DNA of 64,000 bases from JBBQVS01 sp964657325 (lineage in GTDB: Bacteria > Chloroflexota > Ktedonobacteria > Ktedonobacterales > Ktedonobacteraceae): the NCBI GenBank assembly GCA_964657325.1, contig CAZZVE010000006.1, positions 1 to 64,000 on the forward strand. Reading direction: 5' to 3'. Below are positions 15,931-24,403 of this stretch, one piece after another. The number at the start of each line of letters is the position of its first letter. Position 1 is the stretch's first letter. Position numbers and translations under genes: made by a program. The notes beneath the pieces are model-generated. The model made no database searches. It was given only the letters and a program-made list of their open reading frames with translations, and was not told the origin of the DNA.

Positions 15931-17010
15931 ATGATCGTCGTGATGAAGTCGTCAAGTAGTGATGAACAGATCAACCATGTAATGTCGTTTTTGTCGAAGC
16001 ATGGCTTATCGGGTCATCCTTCAATCGGTGTTGAACGTACCATTATCGGTGTACTAGGTGCGGTTGGACCTTCTGGTGCGCCCGGAAGTATTGGCGGTAT
16101 TAATCCCGCGTTAGGTGAGTCATTGGAAGGGTTGCCAGGGGTGGAGAGTGTGCTGCGCGTTTCCAAACCATATAAACTTGCCAGCCGCGAGTTTCATCCT
16201 CAAGACACTATCGTCGATATTCCAGTCGCATGCGTTCAAGAGGGTGTTGTACATGTCGGTGGCAAAGAAGTAGTCATGATGGCTGGTCCTTGCACAGTCG
16301 AGAGCGAAGAGCAACTTATGACGACCGCCGAGGCTGTACGTAAAGAGGGTGCTGTTATTCTGCGTGGAGGTGCCTTCAAGCCTTCAACCTCACCCTATGG
16401 CTTCCGCGGCATGGGCGAAGCTGGTCTGAAACTGCTGGCGAAAGCACGTGCTGAGTTTGGCATGGCGATCATCACCGAGGTCATGACTCCTACCGATGTA
16501 CCAATGGTATGCGAATACGCTGATATTCTGCAAATCGGCACACGCAATATGCAGAACTACATGCTGCTCGACGAAGTTGGGCGCACGAACACGCCTGTCG
16601 TCCTCAAACGCGGTATGTCAGCAACCTTTGAGGAGTGGCTGCTTGCGGCTGAATATATTCTCTCACAAGGCAATCGCAATGTTATTCTGTGCGAGCGCGG
16701 TATCCGTACATTCGAGAAAATCACGCGCAACACAATGGATATCAGTGCCATTCCGCTCATCAAGCAACTTTCGCACCTGCCGATTATCTCTGATCCCAGT
16801 CAGGGGACAGGTCGCCGTGACCTCGTTGGTCCAATGTCGCTCGCGTCCGTCGCCGTCGGAACCGACGCTCTGCTGATAGAGGTTCACCCTAACCCCGATG
16901 AGGCATTGAAAGATGGAGCACAATCGCTCACCATCGAGCAGTTCCGAGAACTGATGCCTCAGGTTGAAAAAGTCGCCGCTGCTATTGGGCGCACGTTTGT
17001 GAAAGAGTAG
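15931..17010 (+). CDS. aroF: 3-deoxy-7-phosphoheptulonate (DAHP) synthase with N-terminal ferredoxin-like domain
   Basis: A 359-residue enzyme condensing PEP with erythrose 4-phosphate, the entry to the shikimate pathway. Residues 1-85 form the ferredoxin-like regulatory domain found in the Thermotoga type (IVVMKSSSSDEQINHV). The catalytic barrel follows, with MMAGPCTVESEEQ, RGGAFKPSTSPYGFRG, metal Cys in AGPCTVE, His in EVHPNPDEALKDG, and GRRDLV. AAAGGAG 8 bases before 15931 fixes the start; an upstream in-frame ATG at 15862 has no ribosome site. Feedback inhibition by Tyr or prephenate is known for this domain type. It ends the aromatic cluster at a strong hairpin. Confidence 0.94.
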   Translation: MIVVMKSSSSDEQINHVMSFLSKHGLSGHPSIGVERTIIGVLGAVGPSGAPGSIGGINPALGESLEGLPGVESVLRVSKPYKLASREFHPQDTIVDIPVACVQEGVVHVGGKEVVMMAGPCTVESEEQLMTTAEAVRKEGAVILRGGAFKPSTSPYGFRGMGEAGLKLLAKARAEFGMAIITEVMTPTDVPMVCEYADILQIGTRNMQNYMLLDEVGRTNTPVVLKRGMSATFEEWLLAAEYILSQGNRNVILCERGIRTFEKITRNTMDISAIPLIKQLSHLPIISDPSQGTGRRDLVGPMSLASVAVGTDALLIEVHPNPDEALKDGAQSLTIEQFRELMPQVEKVAAAIGRTFVKE

Positions 17011-17014
17011 TAGA

Positions 17015-17082
17015 GTAGACATCATGGGCAGAAAAGAGCGTAGGGATGCGTCCCTACGCTCTTTTCTGCCCATGATGTCTAC
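17015..17082. terminator. 32-bp perfect hairpin between convergent aroF and msrB
   Basis: Arms 17015-17046 and 17051-17082 are exact reverse complements with a TGCG loop. It begins 5 bases after the aroF stop and ends 9 bases from the msrB stop, so it can terminate both genes. There is no long U-run. The centre GTAGGGA...TCCCTAC shares the ends of the type A dispersed palindromes, hinting at a common origin. Confidence 0.75.
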
Positions 17083-17090
17083 CGTTTCTC

Positions 17091-17480
17091 TTATTTGGTG
17101 TCATGTAGAACTGGTGGTAACTCTTTGTCTTTGGCGATGAAGCGGATAGACAGTGAATTGACGCAATGCCGTGTATTCTTGTCGGTTAAACGCTCGCCCA
17201 AGAAGACGTGGCCCAGATGAGCACCACAGTTGGCGCATTCGATTTCTGTTCGGTAGCCATCTGGATCGGGCAGACGCTTGACCGCGTTAGGAAAATTCTC
17301 GTCAAAGCTAGGCCAGCCACAACCAGAGTCGAACTTTGCTTTCGCTGTGAAAAGCGGGTTGTTACAGCGACGACACACGTATGTGCCATCCTTGAAAAAG
17401 TGGTCGTATTCGCCGCTGAACGGTCTTTCCGTGCCCTTATGTACAATGACGCGTTCTTCTTCAGCCGTTAATTTATTCAT
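17091..17480 (-). CDS. msrB: Peptide-methionine (R)-S-oxide reductase
   Basis: A 129-residue cytoplasmic repair enzyme reducing methionine-R-sulfoxide in proteins. Catalytic Cys106 is in RHCVNSLSIRF, the resolving Cys54 in DSGCGWPSF, and structural zinc is bound by Cys36, Cys39, Cys82 and Cys85. TTGGAG 7 bases upstream of 17480 supports this start; an extension to 17519 lacks a ribosome site. It is a single gene with its own promoter at 17528-17556. Confidence 0.95.
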   Translation of the reverse strand: MNKLTAEEERVIVHKGTERPFSGEYDHFFKDGTYVCRRCNNPLFTAKAKFDSGCGWPSFDENFPNAVKRLPDPDGYRTEIECANCGAHLGHVFLGERLTDKNTRHCVNSLSIRFIAKDKELPPVLHDTK

Positions 17481-17527
17481 GTTTTGCTCCAAGAGGAAAT
17501 GTATAACTCTATATAACATTTGTATCT

Positions 17528-17556
17528 ATGCTAGTACCAATGATAACACTCGTCAA
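17528..17556 (-). promoter_or_regulatory. Promoter of msrB
   Basis: On the minus strand, TTGACG (17556-17551) and TAGCAT (17533-17528) are 17 bases apart. The same TAGCAT -10 box occurs in the sucC promoter at 63699-63727. Confidence 0.55.
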
Positions 17557-17578
17557 GAATGATTCAATTCCTCTTCAT

Positions 17579-18457
17579 CTACAGAACTTGCTGATACGCC
17601 TTCTGCAATGGCTCAATCACCTCTTGCGCCAGCCTATGGGCAATCCCTTCTGGATAGGGTGGGCGCAGGTTCAGCACGATGTGAGTTACGCCTATGTCAA
17701 TGAAGCTCTGAACAGATGTAATCGTGCTTTGCATGTCGTTTGGATTGACGATGACCTGGATCGAGCGTTCAATAGTCGAGGGGTCACGCCCGATTTTGGC
17801 ACAATGCCCATCAAGGACCTCACTTTTGTGTTTGAAGACTTCAACGGAACCGCCGGGCATGTTCCAGATGTCGGCGTATTTCGCAACCATGCGTAGCGTA
17901 AGTTGTTCGCCGCCACCTCCGATTGTTATTGGTGGATATGGTTTCTGCACTGGCTTTGGCTCACAGTACGCGCCTTTGAGATGGTAATAGTTGCCATTGA
18001 AATCTGGTGCGGTTTCTGTCCACAGCAAGCGGAAAACTTCACATGCCTCGCCCATACGCTTGATGCGTTCGCCTGGCTCGTAAAGGGGAATACCATAGGC
18101 ACTATGCTCTAGCTCGTTCCAGCCGGCGCCAATACCAAAATCAAGTCGCCCATTTGAAATGACATCGACGGTTGCCGCCATGTTTGCTAACACGGCCGGG
18201 TGACGATAGGTGTTGCCCGTGACCATTAAGCCAACACGAAGACGCTTGGTCAAAGCTGCGTATGCCGATAAGAGTGTCCACCCTTCCAAGCATGATCCCG
18301 TTGGATCATCGCCGAGTGGCATGAAGTGATCAAATAGCCACGCATGCTCAATGGTTGGCACCTCGTCAGCTTCGAGCCAGACACGGAGCATATCTTCGTA
18401 TGTTGTATTTTGTGGGGCGGTTTTTATACCAAAGCGTAAACGTTTCTTTTCTGCCAT
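17579..18457 (-). CDS. LLM-class (F420-dependent type) oxidoreductase
   Basis: A 292-residue luciferase-like TIM barrel. It shows WLFDHFMPLG near the N-terminus, VTGNTYRHPAVLANMAATVD, GAGWNELEHSAYGI, and the cofactor phosphate segment PPITIGGGGEQLTLR, the pattern of F420-utilising family members rather than FMN luciferases. Substrate is unknown. The start lies 3 bases after the stop of the preceding glycolipid-binding-like gene, so the two form an operon. Terminal residues are complete and length is usual. Confidence 0.85.
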   Translation of the reverse strand: MAEKKRLRFGIKTAPQNTTYEDMLRVWLEADEVPTIEHAWLFDHFMPLGDDPTGSCLEGWTLLSAYAALTKRLRVGLMVTGNTYRHPAVLANMAATVDVISNGRLDFGIGAGWNELEHSAYGIPLYEPGERIKRMGEACEVFRLLWTETAPDFNGNYYHLKGAYCEPKPVQKPYPPITIGGGGEQLTLRMVAKYADIWNMPGGSVEVFKHKSEVLDGHCAKIGRDPSTIERSIQVIVNPNDMQSTITSVQSFIDIGVTHIVLNLRPPYPEGIAHRLAQEVIEPLQKAYQQVL

Positions 18458-18459
18458 TA

Positions 18460-19062
18460 CTAGCTCTCCTTTTGATGTTGCACTGCCATTTCTTCACTTG
18501 ACCAGACTCGCATAAACAAGTCAGGATATGCGATAACGAGCTTATCCCGATCAACCACTAGTTTGGCTTGATAGCCACTAGGATATCCTGCATATTGATA
18601 ATGTTCACCATCATCATTGCTCTCTACGTATGTATAGCGTTGTTTTACTGCCGTGACTTGCATCGTGGGTACATTGATATAGGCAACGGCTATCTCTGCG
18701 ACTTCGCCGACCGCTAAACCTAAACGTTGCATAGCAATGGTATTGGTAAATGGCGTTGCAGAAATATCCACGTCAATACAACCGTCCAGTAATGCAATCC
18801 GTTCGTGAGTACCCGTTGTCCAGTGTCCTTTACCATCGGATTTTAGATGTATCTGTGGAAGGTGACTATCGAATGCCTCTATATGTACCTCATGTACATG
18901 CCAGGAGGTATCACAATGAATAGTATACCTGATGCGGTATGGAATATTTTCCTTCACCGCAAGGATGAGACCATTAGCAGTAAAGCCATGCTGTTCCTCT
19001 GTGAGATGTAGGTGTTCCATTCCTGGCTCGTCCAAGCGCGACCAAACAATGTTTCGTTCCAT
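18460..19062 (-). CDS. Putative glycolipid-binding domain protein (PF06475-like)
   Basis: A 200-residue soluble protein starting MERNIVWSRLDEPGMEH, which fits the opening of the putative glycolipid-binding family (VxWxxxxxxGxExxxL). The beta-rich body includes VHIEAFDSHLPQIHLKSDGKGHW and DIDISATPFTNT-like segments typical of that fold. Family function is poorly defined. taggaga 8 bases upstream fixes the start; the longer frame to 19152 runs into the palindrome. It is translated just ahead of the LLM oxidoreductase, suggesting a shared small-molecule pathway. Confidence 0.7.
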   Translation of the reverse strand: MERNIVWSRLDEPGMEHLHLTEEQHGFTANGLILAVKENIPYRIRYTIHCDTSWHVHEVHIEAFDSHLPQIHLKSDGKGHWTTGTHERIALLDGCIDVDISATPFTNTIAMQRLGLAVGEVAEIAVAYINVPTMQVTAVKQRYTYVESNDDGEHYQYAGYPSGYQAKLVVDRDKLVIAYPDLFMRVWSSEEMAVQHQKES

Positions 19063-19088
19063 AGATACATCTCCTAAATGTCGGAAAC

Positions 19089-19283
19089 GATGAACTTTGA
19101 CGATTAAATACGGGAACGTAGAACGGTAGGGGCAGCAATTCATTGCGCCCAATGATGAGGGTAGTGGGGCAAACGTCCCCCAGCATGTCTCTCATGCCAA
19201 CGTGGACCCCTCCCGACCCATCTTCGGGCGCAATGAATCGCTGCCCCTACCGTCATCGTTGTATTCGGTTGTCAAAGTTCATC
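19089..19283. repeat. Doubly nested palindromic element, type B
   Basis: The type B core spans 19123-19253: ACGGTAGGGGCAGCAATTCA at the left, complementary ends at the right. Each end is itself a small dyad with GCGCAATGAAT. A further outer perfect 13-bp pair, GATGAACTTTGAC (19089-19101) and its complement (19271-19283), encloses it. The internal region (ggggcaaacgtccccc ... cccctcccgacccatctt) is shared with the copy at 62465-62587. It separates argS from the glycolipid-binding-like gene. Confidence 0.85.
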
Positions 19284-19286
19284 ATA

Positions 19287-21332
19287 TTATATGCGTTCGA
19301 GCGGGATAAAGCCAAGCACACGTAGAGCATTATCCATCGTTTGTACGGTAGCACGCACTAACGAGGCGCGAAATGCTTTGACGTGTTCGTTTGTCTCTTT
19401 CAGGATTGGCGGTGTGTGTTCGTAGAAGTCGCTGAAATGTGATGCCAGTTCGTACACGTATGTCGAGAGTGTTGAAGGAACAAGCGATTCGCTGGCCTCC
19501 GCGAGCCGACGTGGATAGGCGTCGATGTGGCGCAGCAATTCCCACTCGCTTTGCTCTAGTTGTTCGGGTAGGTCAACGAGAAAATCTGGAAGCTGGTAGC
19601 CAGAATCTTGCAAGCGACGTTGAATACTGTTAGCACGCGCATAGGCATATTGCAGATAGACACCTGTATCACCATTGGGGCGTAGGGCTTCGTCGATATC
19701 CAACGCGATGATCTGCTGTAAGCCAAAGCGAATCATAAAGTAACGAATGGCAGAGGCTGCGAGAATGGATGCCGTTTCTTCAGGCAGATCAGCCTTGACC
19801 TCTTGCATACGCCGTACCGCTTCATTAATCAGATCGTCCGCTTTGATCTCGATACCTTTACGGCCAGACATAGCATAGAAGCTGCGTCCATCAGATGTAT
19901 CAATACCGAGGCTTGCCGCCGTTGCTTTTGAGAGCGTCACGACTTCATAGGAGATATGCGTTGAATTGTCAGCCTGTTGTGGAAAGCCGAGCCGACGTAA
20001 ACTCTCATATACGACTTGCTGTGGATAGGACTGGCGCACGTCGATAACATTGATGGCTTTTTGTGCATGGCCAAAGCGATTCGGGTCGGCCTCTTCTTGT
20101 TGTGGAGCTACATCTTTTGGAGTACGCATAGACCAGAGGACACGCCCATCGTGCTGTACACCCCACGGAACATAATGCAAATCAACACCTGTTTGATTAT
20201 CGACAAGACCAAATTTCCAGAGTTGAGTAGCAATATCCTTTGCCGTATAGGTTGCAGTACCATCACTTCTGACGAGAATTTTGTCTTGCATGCGCTCATT
20301 CTCTTCACTTGGTCCCTCTTCATCGCCAAAGGGCAGTATCCAGCAGCCAGCCGCAGGACCCGTTTCTGGTTTCTCAAGCAGCTTGCGTTCGCGTAGCATA
20401 TCAAACGTATGTTTCCACAGACCTGCGCCCAGGATAGCAGACTCCCATGTTAGTAAGTCATAAGAAATGTTGAGGCGGCCCATTGTCTTGAGATGTGCCT
20501 GGACAATCTGATGTGAGAGGTCAGAGGCAAGTGTTGGATAGTCTGGCCCTGATACTGGCTCTTCGCCCTGCTCGATAGCATGAAGAACGGTTCTGCGCAT
20601 ATCTTTGAGTTCCGGCTGTGTGTCGTATGCTTTGACAACCGCGACGTAGACACGCGAACAAAAATAGTCAAACGACTCGTGAGGCAACTGCTCGTTGCCA
20701 CCTGGAAGCTGTAATTGCCCTTTTTGTAGCAACAGAAACCCGACTACGACATCCGCGACCTGAACGCCGGAGTCGTCGATATAGTTTTCGGCCTCAACCG
20801 TGTAACCCTGAGAGCGCAACATACGCACAACGGTGTCGCCAATACATGAGTTGCGCAGATGTCCAACATGTGCGGCCTTATTGCTATTGATTGCGGTATG
20901 TTCGACAACAACTTTTGTGCCGATACCTACATCGTTGTGTCCATAGTCGGGACCGGCCTCTACGACACGCTCAATAATCGCCTTCCCTACCTCAGAGCGA
21001 TTGAGACTGAAATTAATGTAGCCGGGTTTCGTTGCGGTGATTTCAGCGACTGAAGAGATACGCATATCGTGTAGAATTGTTCTTAGTGCCTCGGCAATTT
21101 GCAATGGTGGGCGTCCAAGCTTGTTCTTGCCCGCCCACTGCATAACTGGCATGGAATAGTCGCCAAAGCTGGCCTGTGCCGAGAAACGGAGATCAATAGG
21201 AAGTTGTTCCTTGTCAATGTCTATATGCTCTTGCTCAAGATATATAACTACAGCTTGCTGTATTAATGCGGTAAGATATTCTAAAAAGTCTTTTGGTCCG
21301 GTCATATATGGCACCTCACTGGTTAGAGTCAT
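19287..21332 (-). CDS. argS: Arginine--tRNA ligase
   Basis: A 681-residue class I synthetase. An Arg-tRNA N domain lies at about 15-100, the catalytic domain has the HIGH-equivalent HVGHLRNSCIGD with preceding AINSNKAAHVG, and a DALR anticodon domain covers the last 130 residues. The KMSKS loop is replaced by AMSGRKG, a common state in ArgRS. It is longer than the usual 550-600 residues, with extra sequence in the catalytic domain (around WILPFGDEEGPSEENE). aaggtgg 6 bases before 21332 supports the start. It ends 4 bases from the outer arm of a type B element. Confidence 0.95.
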   Translation of the reverse strand: MTLTSEVPYMTGPKDFLEYLTALIQQAVVIYLEQEHIDIDKEQLPIDLRFSAQASFGDYSMPVMQWAGKNKLGRPPLQIAEALRTILHDMRISSVAEITATKPGYINFSLNRSEVGKAIIERVVEAGPDYGHNDVGIGTKVVVEHTAINSNKAAHVGHLRNSCIGDTVVRMLRSQGYTVEAENYIDDSGVQVADVVVGFLLLQKGQLQLPGGNEQLPHESFDYFCSRVYVAVVKAYDTQPELKDMRRTVLHAIEQGEEPVSGPDYPTLASDLSHQIVQAHLKTMGRLNISYDLLTWESAILGAGLWKHTFDMLRERKLLEKPETGPAAGCWILPFGDEEGPSEENERMQDKILVRSDGTATYTAKDIATQLWKFGLVDNQTGVDLHYVPWGVQHDGRVLWSMRTPKDVAPQQEEADPNRFGHAQKAINVIDVRQSYPQQVVYESLRRLGFPQQADNSTHISYEVVTLSKATAASLGIDTSDGRSFYAMSGRKGIEIKADDLINEAVRRMQEVKADLPEETASILAASAIRYFMIRFGLQQIIALDIDEALRPNGDTGVYLQYAYARANSIQRRLQDSGYQLPDFLVDLPEQLEQSEWELLRHIDAYPRRLAEASESLVPSTLSTYVYELASHFSDFYEHTPPILKETNEHVKAFRASLVRATVQTMDNALRVLGFIPLERI

Positions 21333-21367
21333 CGCTAACCACCTTCATCATTCTATAGAATGAAGCT

Positions 21368-21396
21368 ACTATAGCCTAGCATCGTCGTCTGGTCAA
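21368..21396 (-). promoter_or_regulatory. Promoter of argS
   Basis: Minus strand TTGACC (21396-21391), 17-base spacer, TATAGT (21373-21368). It lies about 40 bases upstream of the argS start. A small dyad (ttctatagaa) occurs at 21351-21360 in the leader. Confidence 0.7.
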
Positions 21397-21411
21397 GCAT
21401 TTCTGGCATTT

Positions 21412-21933
21412 CTATACTGTATGCACCTTCTTAACTTCTTGCAGAAATTGTTTCACTTGCTTAGGGCCATATAAGATAATAGTTTCGCGTCCACTACTGA
21501 ACTTTTGTATTTTCTCTATTGCGCTTACACGCCCATCTCTTGGATAGTTCCATATCCATTTCAGGTGCCTCCAATCAATACGCTCAGGACAGCCCTTGTT
21601 CATATCGGGTCGTGATCTTCCTGCATATTGAAAACGTCTTTTAAGAGCACGATACAGGCAGAGTAGCCTGGGAAAATCCAGGAAAATAATTGTGTCAGCA
21701 GCCGCTAAGCGGATATCTAACGAGCTTCTATAGTTACCGTCCATAATCCATGTTTCTTGCTGTATAAAGTGTTCTTGTATCACATTCCATCTATCACGAG
21801 GTGTTTCTATCCAACCTGGTTGCCAGAAAAGAGTATCAAGGTGTATAACTGGAAGAGCGAGTAATGTACCAAGCTGTCGTGCAAGTGTTGATTTTCCTGA
21901 GCCACTTGAGCCAATAATAGCAATACGTTTCAC
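21412..21933 (-). CDS. P-loop kinase-like protein (adenylate-kinase-related, FlaR/topology-modulation type)
   Basis: A 173-residue protein with Walker A GSSGSGKSTL at its N-terminus, the segment HLDTLFWQPGW, WIMDGNYRSSLDIRLAAADTIIFLDFPR (Walker B-like), and an Arg-rich lid (RALKRRFQYAGRSRPD). This layout is shared by small nucleotide-kinase-like proteins annotated as FlaR or topology modulators; the true substrate is unknown. The start is GTG at 21933, 7 bases after agaaagg; an upstream GTG at 21939 is too close to that site. It stands alone, upstream of argS on the same strand. Confidence 0.75.
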   Translation of the reverse strand: MKRIAIIGSSGSGKSTLARQLGTLLALPVIHLDTLFWQPGWIETPRDRWNVIQEHFIQQETWIMDGNYRSSLDIRLAAADTIIFLDFPRLLCLYRALKRRFQYAGRSRPDMNKGCPERIDWRHLKWIWNYPRDGRVSAIEKIQKFSSGRETIILYGPKQVKQFLQEVKKVHTV

Positions 21934-22121
21934 AAGCACACCTTTCTATCATTTAGAGCATAATAACATATAATGGCTTCAAGTCAGAACCTCTTACAGA
22001 ATCTTTACACGTTCTGCTTTCCTTCTTGAGATACATGGGGTACGCTATATAAAAATGGGGAATTACCTATGCAAACTTATACAAAAACACATTGTGTGGT
22101 AGGAGAGGAGGTTTTAAGACA

Positions 22122-22562
22122 TTGCAAAAGTTAAACAGAAGTAGGAAAATAGCCCTACTCGGCCTTCTTTTGGCTCTCGCGCTAGGATTGCTCGCCTTCA
22201 CCGCGATACAAACCGTTCAGCAAATACGCAGTTTTCAGCAAAATAGCCGTGCTGTTAGAGCAGGGGATGTTCATACCGTTCGTCCCTGGATGACTGTTCA
22301 TGCGGTCTCACATATCTATCATGTTCCCGAAAATTACCTCTACCAGGAACTAGACATTCATGACGCGGCTTCCATGCACCGTGCGACGCTGGACACTATC
22401 GCAAAGACAAAGCATAAACCTGTCAATAATGTTATACAGACCGTGCAGCATGCGATCTTAACGTACCGCCAGGCACATCCTCCTCATGCTTCTCTACCAC
22501 AACAGGCGTTGGCTTTCGGTAGAGAATTTCTTTCGTTACAGATCGGGAGAAAAGAAGCATGA
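22122..22562 (+). CDS. Membrane-anchored small protein coupled to a DedA gene
   Basis: A 146-residue protein with an N-terminal signal anchor at about 10-32 and the remainder outside or at the membrane face. The body contains RPWMTVHAVSHIYHVPENYLYQELDI and a second helical segment (TLDTIAKTKHKPVNNVIQTV), helix-turn-helix-like repeats of unknown role. The start is TTG at 22122, placed 10 bases after the strong aggagaggagg; upstream TTG at 22092 precedes that ribosome site. Its stop overlaps the DedA ATG by 4 bases, so translation is coupled and a functional link with the DedA protein is likely. Confidence 0.65.
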   Translation: MQKLNRSRKIALLGLLLALALGLLAFTAIQTVQQIRSFQQNSRAVRAGDVHTVRPWMTVHAVSHIYHVPENYLYQELDIHDAASMHRATLDTIAKTKHKPVNNVIQTVQHAILTYRQAHPPHASLPQQALAFGREFLSLQIGRKEA

Positions 22563-23257
22563 ATACCTTCTTCCTTGACGCGTTGCAGCAGTACGGATAT
22601 CCAATCCTCTGGCTGATAGTGCTCATCGCGGCGGCTGGCGTTCCCATTTCTGGCTCTCTGCTTCTTTTTGCTTCTGGTGCCTTTGCAGCTCTCGGCGATT
22701 TCAACATTCTTATTCTCTTTCCTGTCGCGCTTAGCGCTGCTGTGATGGGCGACAACATCACGTACTTTATTGGGCGTCGTGTGGGTGTCTCGCTTCTTCA
22801 TTGGTTAGAGCGACAAAAACGTTTCCGCTTCATCACATCAAGTATGTTAGAGCGCGGACGTGTATCCTTCCAACGCCATGCATCATGGACGATCTTTACG
22901 TCACGCTTTCTACTTGTTGCGCTTGGAGGACCAGTCAATCTTGTAGCGGGCCTGGAACAATACCCCTACCCGCGCTTTCTACTATGGGATATAAGTGGTC
23001 AAATACTAGGAGTAATTATTCCTCTTGGCTTAGGCTATTTCTTTGCGCAAAGCTGGGAAGAGGTGGCAAGTGTCTTTGGGGCTATCTCCAGCCTTCTCCT
23101 TGTGCTCCTGATAGCACTTTTCCTAAGTGTGATGCTTGTACGCAATGTACGTCAAAGGAAGCGAGTTAAGCAAGAGGCAGCTATCGAGTCGAAAAAGGCA
23201 TATACGCCACAGCAACCATTTGAGCAAAATATTAATACCGAAACTGCATCCGATTAG
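22559..23257 (+). CDS. DedA-family membrane protein (SNARE-associated / VTT domain)
   Basis: A 232-residue integral membrane protein. The family core FLDALQQYGYPILWLIVLIA, GDNITYFIGRRVG and the motif SRFLLVALGGPVNLVAG are present, with about 5 hydrophobic segments. DedA proteins act as lipid flippases or scramblases (undecaprenyl phosphate or phosphatidylethanolamine in studied members). The C-terminal 40 residues are charged and cytoplasmic. Overlap with the upstream small membrane protein and the 14-base gap to a GT28 glycosyltransferase suggest a lipid or glycolipid operon. Confidence 0.88.
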   Translation: MNTFFLDALQQYGYPILWLIVLIAAAGVPISGSLLLFASGAFAALGDFNILILFPVALSAAVMGDNITYFIGRRVGVSLLHWLERQKRFRFITSSMLERGRVSFQRHASWTIFTSRFLLVALGGPVNLVAGLEQYPYPRFLLWDISGQILGVIIPLGLGYFFAQSWEEVASVFGAISSLLLVLLIALFLSVMLVRNVRQRKRVKQEAAIESKKAYTPQQPFEQNINTETASD

Positions 23258-23271
23258 GAGAGAAAGCCATC

Positions 23272-24375
23272 ATGCAAGCGGCGAAACCTACGATTTTGAT
23301 TCTTACCTCGCATACAGGTGGTGGACATATGAATCTCTCGCAATCACTTAAGGAGATACTTGGAACCGACTATACATGTATCATTTCGGACCCACTCCCT
23401 AAGGTCATTGATCGTTGGTATGCGGCTGCTAGCCGAAGCGATGTACATTTTCTCGCTCGTCAGTTCAAATATACAGATACTCCGTTTGTCTCCTGGTGCG
23501 TTCACAACATACTTGCCCTGTTGCTTGCCCATCGTATACGTAAGAGCATAGCACGTACTCAACCGCAACTTATCATTACTACGCATCCAGTGCTGTCATA
23601 TGCAATTGCGCGTGTCGATGCGCGTCTTTCCAGACGTCTACCGCTGGTCTTCCAACTTACTGACCTGGGACGCGTACATCAAACATGGTTTACTGAGAAG
23701 CATGCCGATGCCTACCTTGCGCCAACACAAGAAATTTTCGAGCAAGCGGTAGAGCAAGGCATCAAGCAAAGTCGTCTGCACTTAACGGGACGACCGATAC
23801 GACGCCAGTTTTTAGAAGTCTCCTCTGATACAAGAGAAAAAACACTGGCTACGCTGAATTTTGATCCAGACGTATTCACACTCTTTCTGCAAGGGGGGGC
23901 AAAAGGCTCCGCTCAGGTTGATCGTATAGTGGAGTTCTTGCTACAGACAGATATACCGATGCAAATCATCCTGGCTGTTGGTAATAACACAGAGATGGCG
24001 ACATTCTATGCTGGTATGAAGCAAGTACATGTACTACCGTTTACGGAGACAATTGCTCCATATATGGCGGCGGCGGATATCATCGTTGGAAAGGCGGGGG
24101 CAAGTTTTGTCACGGAGGCATTCATGCTAGAAAAGCCGTTTCTCGTCACAGCGGTTATACCAGACCAGGAAACACCAACACTCGCGTTTATTGAACGACA
24201 CAACCTGGGCTGGGTTCGATTAGAACCAACAGCCCAGCAAGAATTGCTTCTTGAGATTGCACAGAACCCAACATTGATTGCGGAAAAGGTAGCTGCCATT
24301 CGAGCATATAAGACCTGGAATAGCCAGGCAAATCAGGGTATTCGTGTCCTTGTGAATCAGCTTCTTGCTCGGTGA
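23272..24375 (+). CDS. GT28-type glycosyltransferase (MGDG synthase / MurG-like)
   Basis: A 367-residue glycosyltransferase with N-terminal LTSHTGGGHMNLSQSL, the glycine-rich acceptor-domain loop of diacylglycerol glycosyltransferases. A C-terminal donor domain follows, with LFLQGGAKGS and GKAGASFVTEAFMLEKP. The family transfers hexose from UDP-sugars to diacylglycerol or undecaprenyl lipids at the inner leaflet. Located after the DedA gene (AGGAG, 14-base gap) and convergent with sqdB, it may use UDP-sulfoquinovose or UDP-galactose; that is inference. It is shorter than plant MGDG synthase and close to bacterial processive enzymes. Confidence 0.85.
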   Translation: MQAAKPTILILTSHTGGGHMNLSQSLKEILGTDYTCIISDPLPKVIDRWYAAASRSDVHFLARQFKYTDTPFVSWCVHNILALLLAHRIRKSIARTQPQLIITTHPVLSYAIARVDARLSRRLPLVFQLTDLGRVHQTWFTEKHADAYLAPTQEIFEQAVEQGIKQSRLHLTGRPIRRQFLEVSSDTREKTLATLNFDPDVFTLFLQGGAKGSAQVDRIVEFLLQTDIPMQIILAVGNNTEMATFYAGMKQVHVLPFTETIAPYMAAADIIVGKAGASFVTEAFMLEKPFLVTAVIPDQETPTLAFIERHNLGWVRLEPTAQQELLLEIAQNPTLIAEKVAAIRAYKTWNSQANQGIRVLVNQLLAR

Positions 24376-24403
24376 TAGTGCATCTTTTCGCAAAGCACTT
24401 TAG

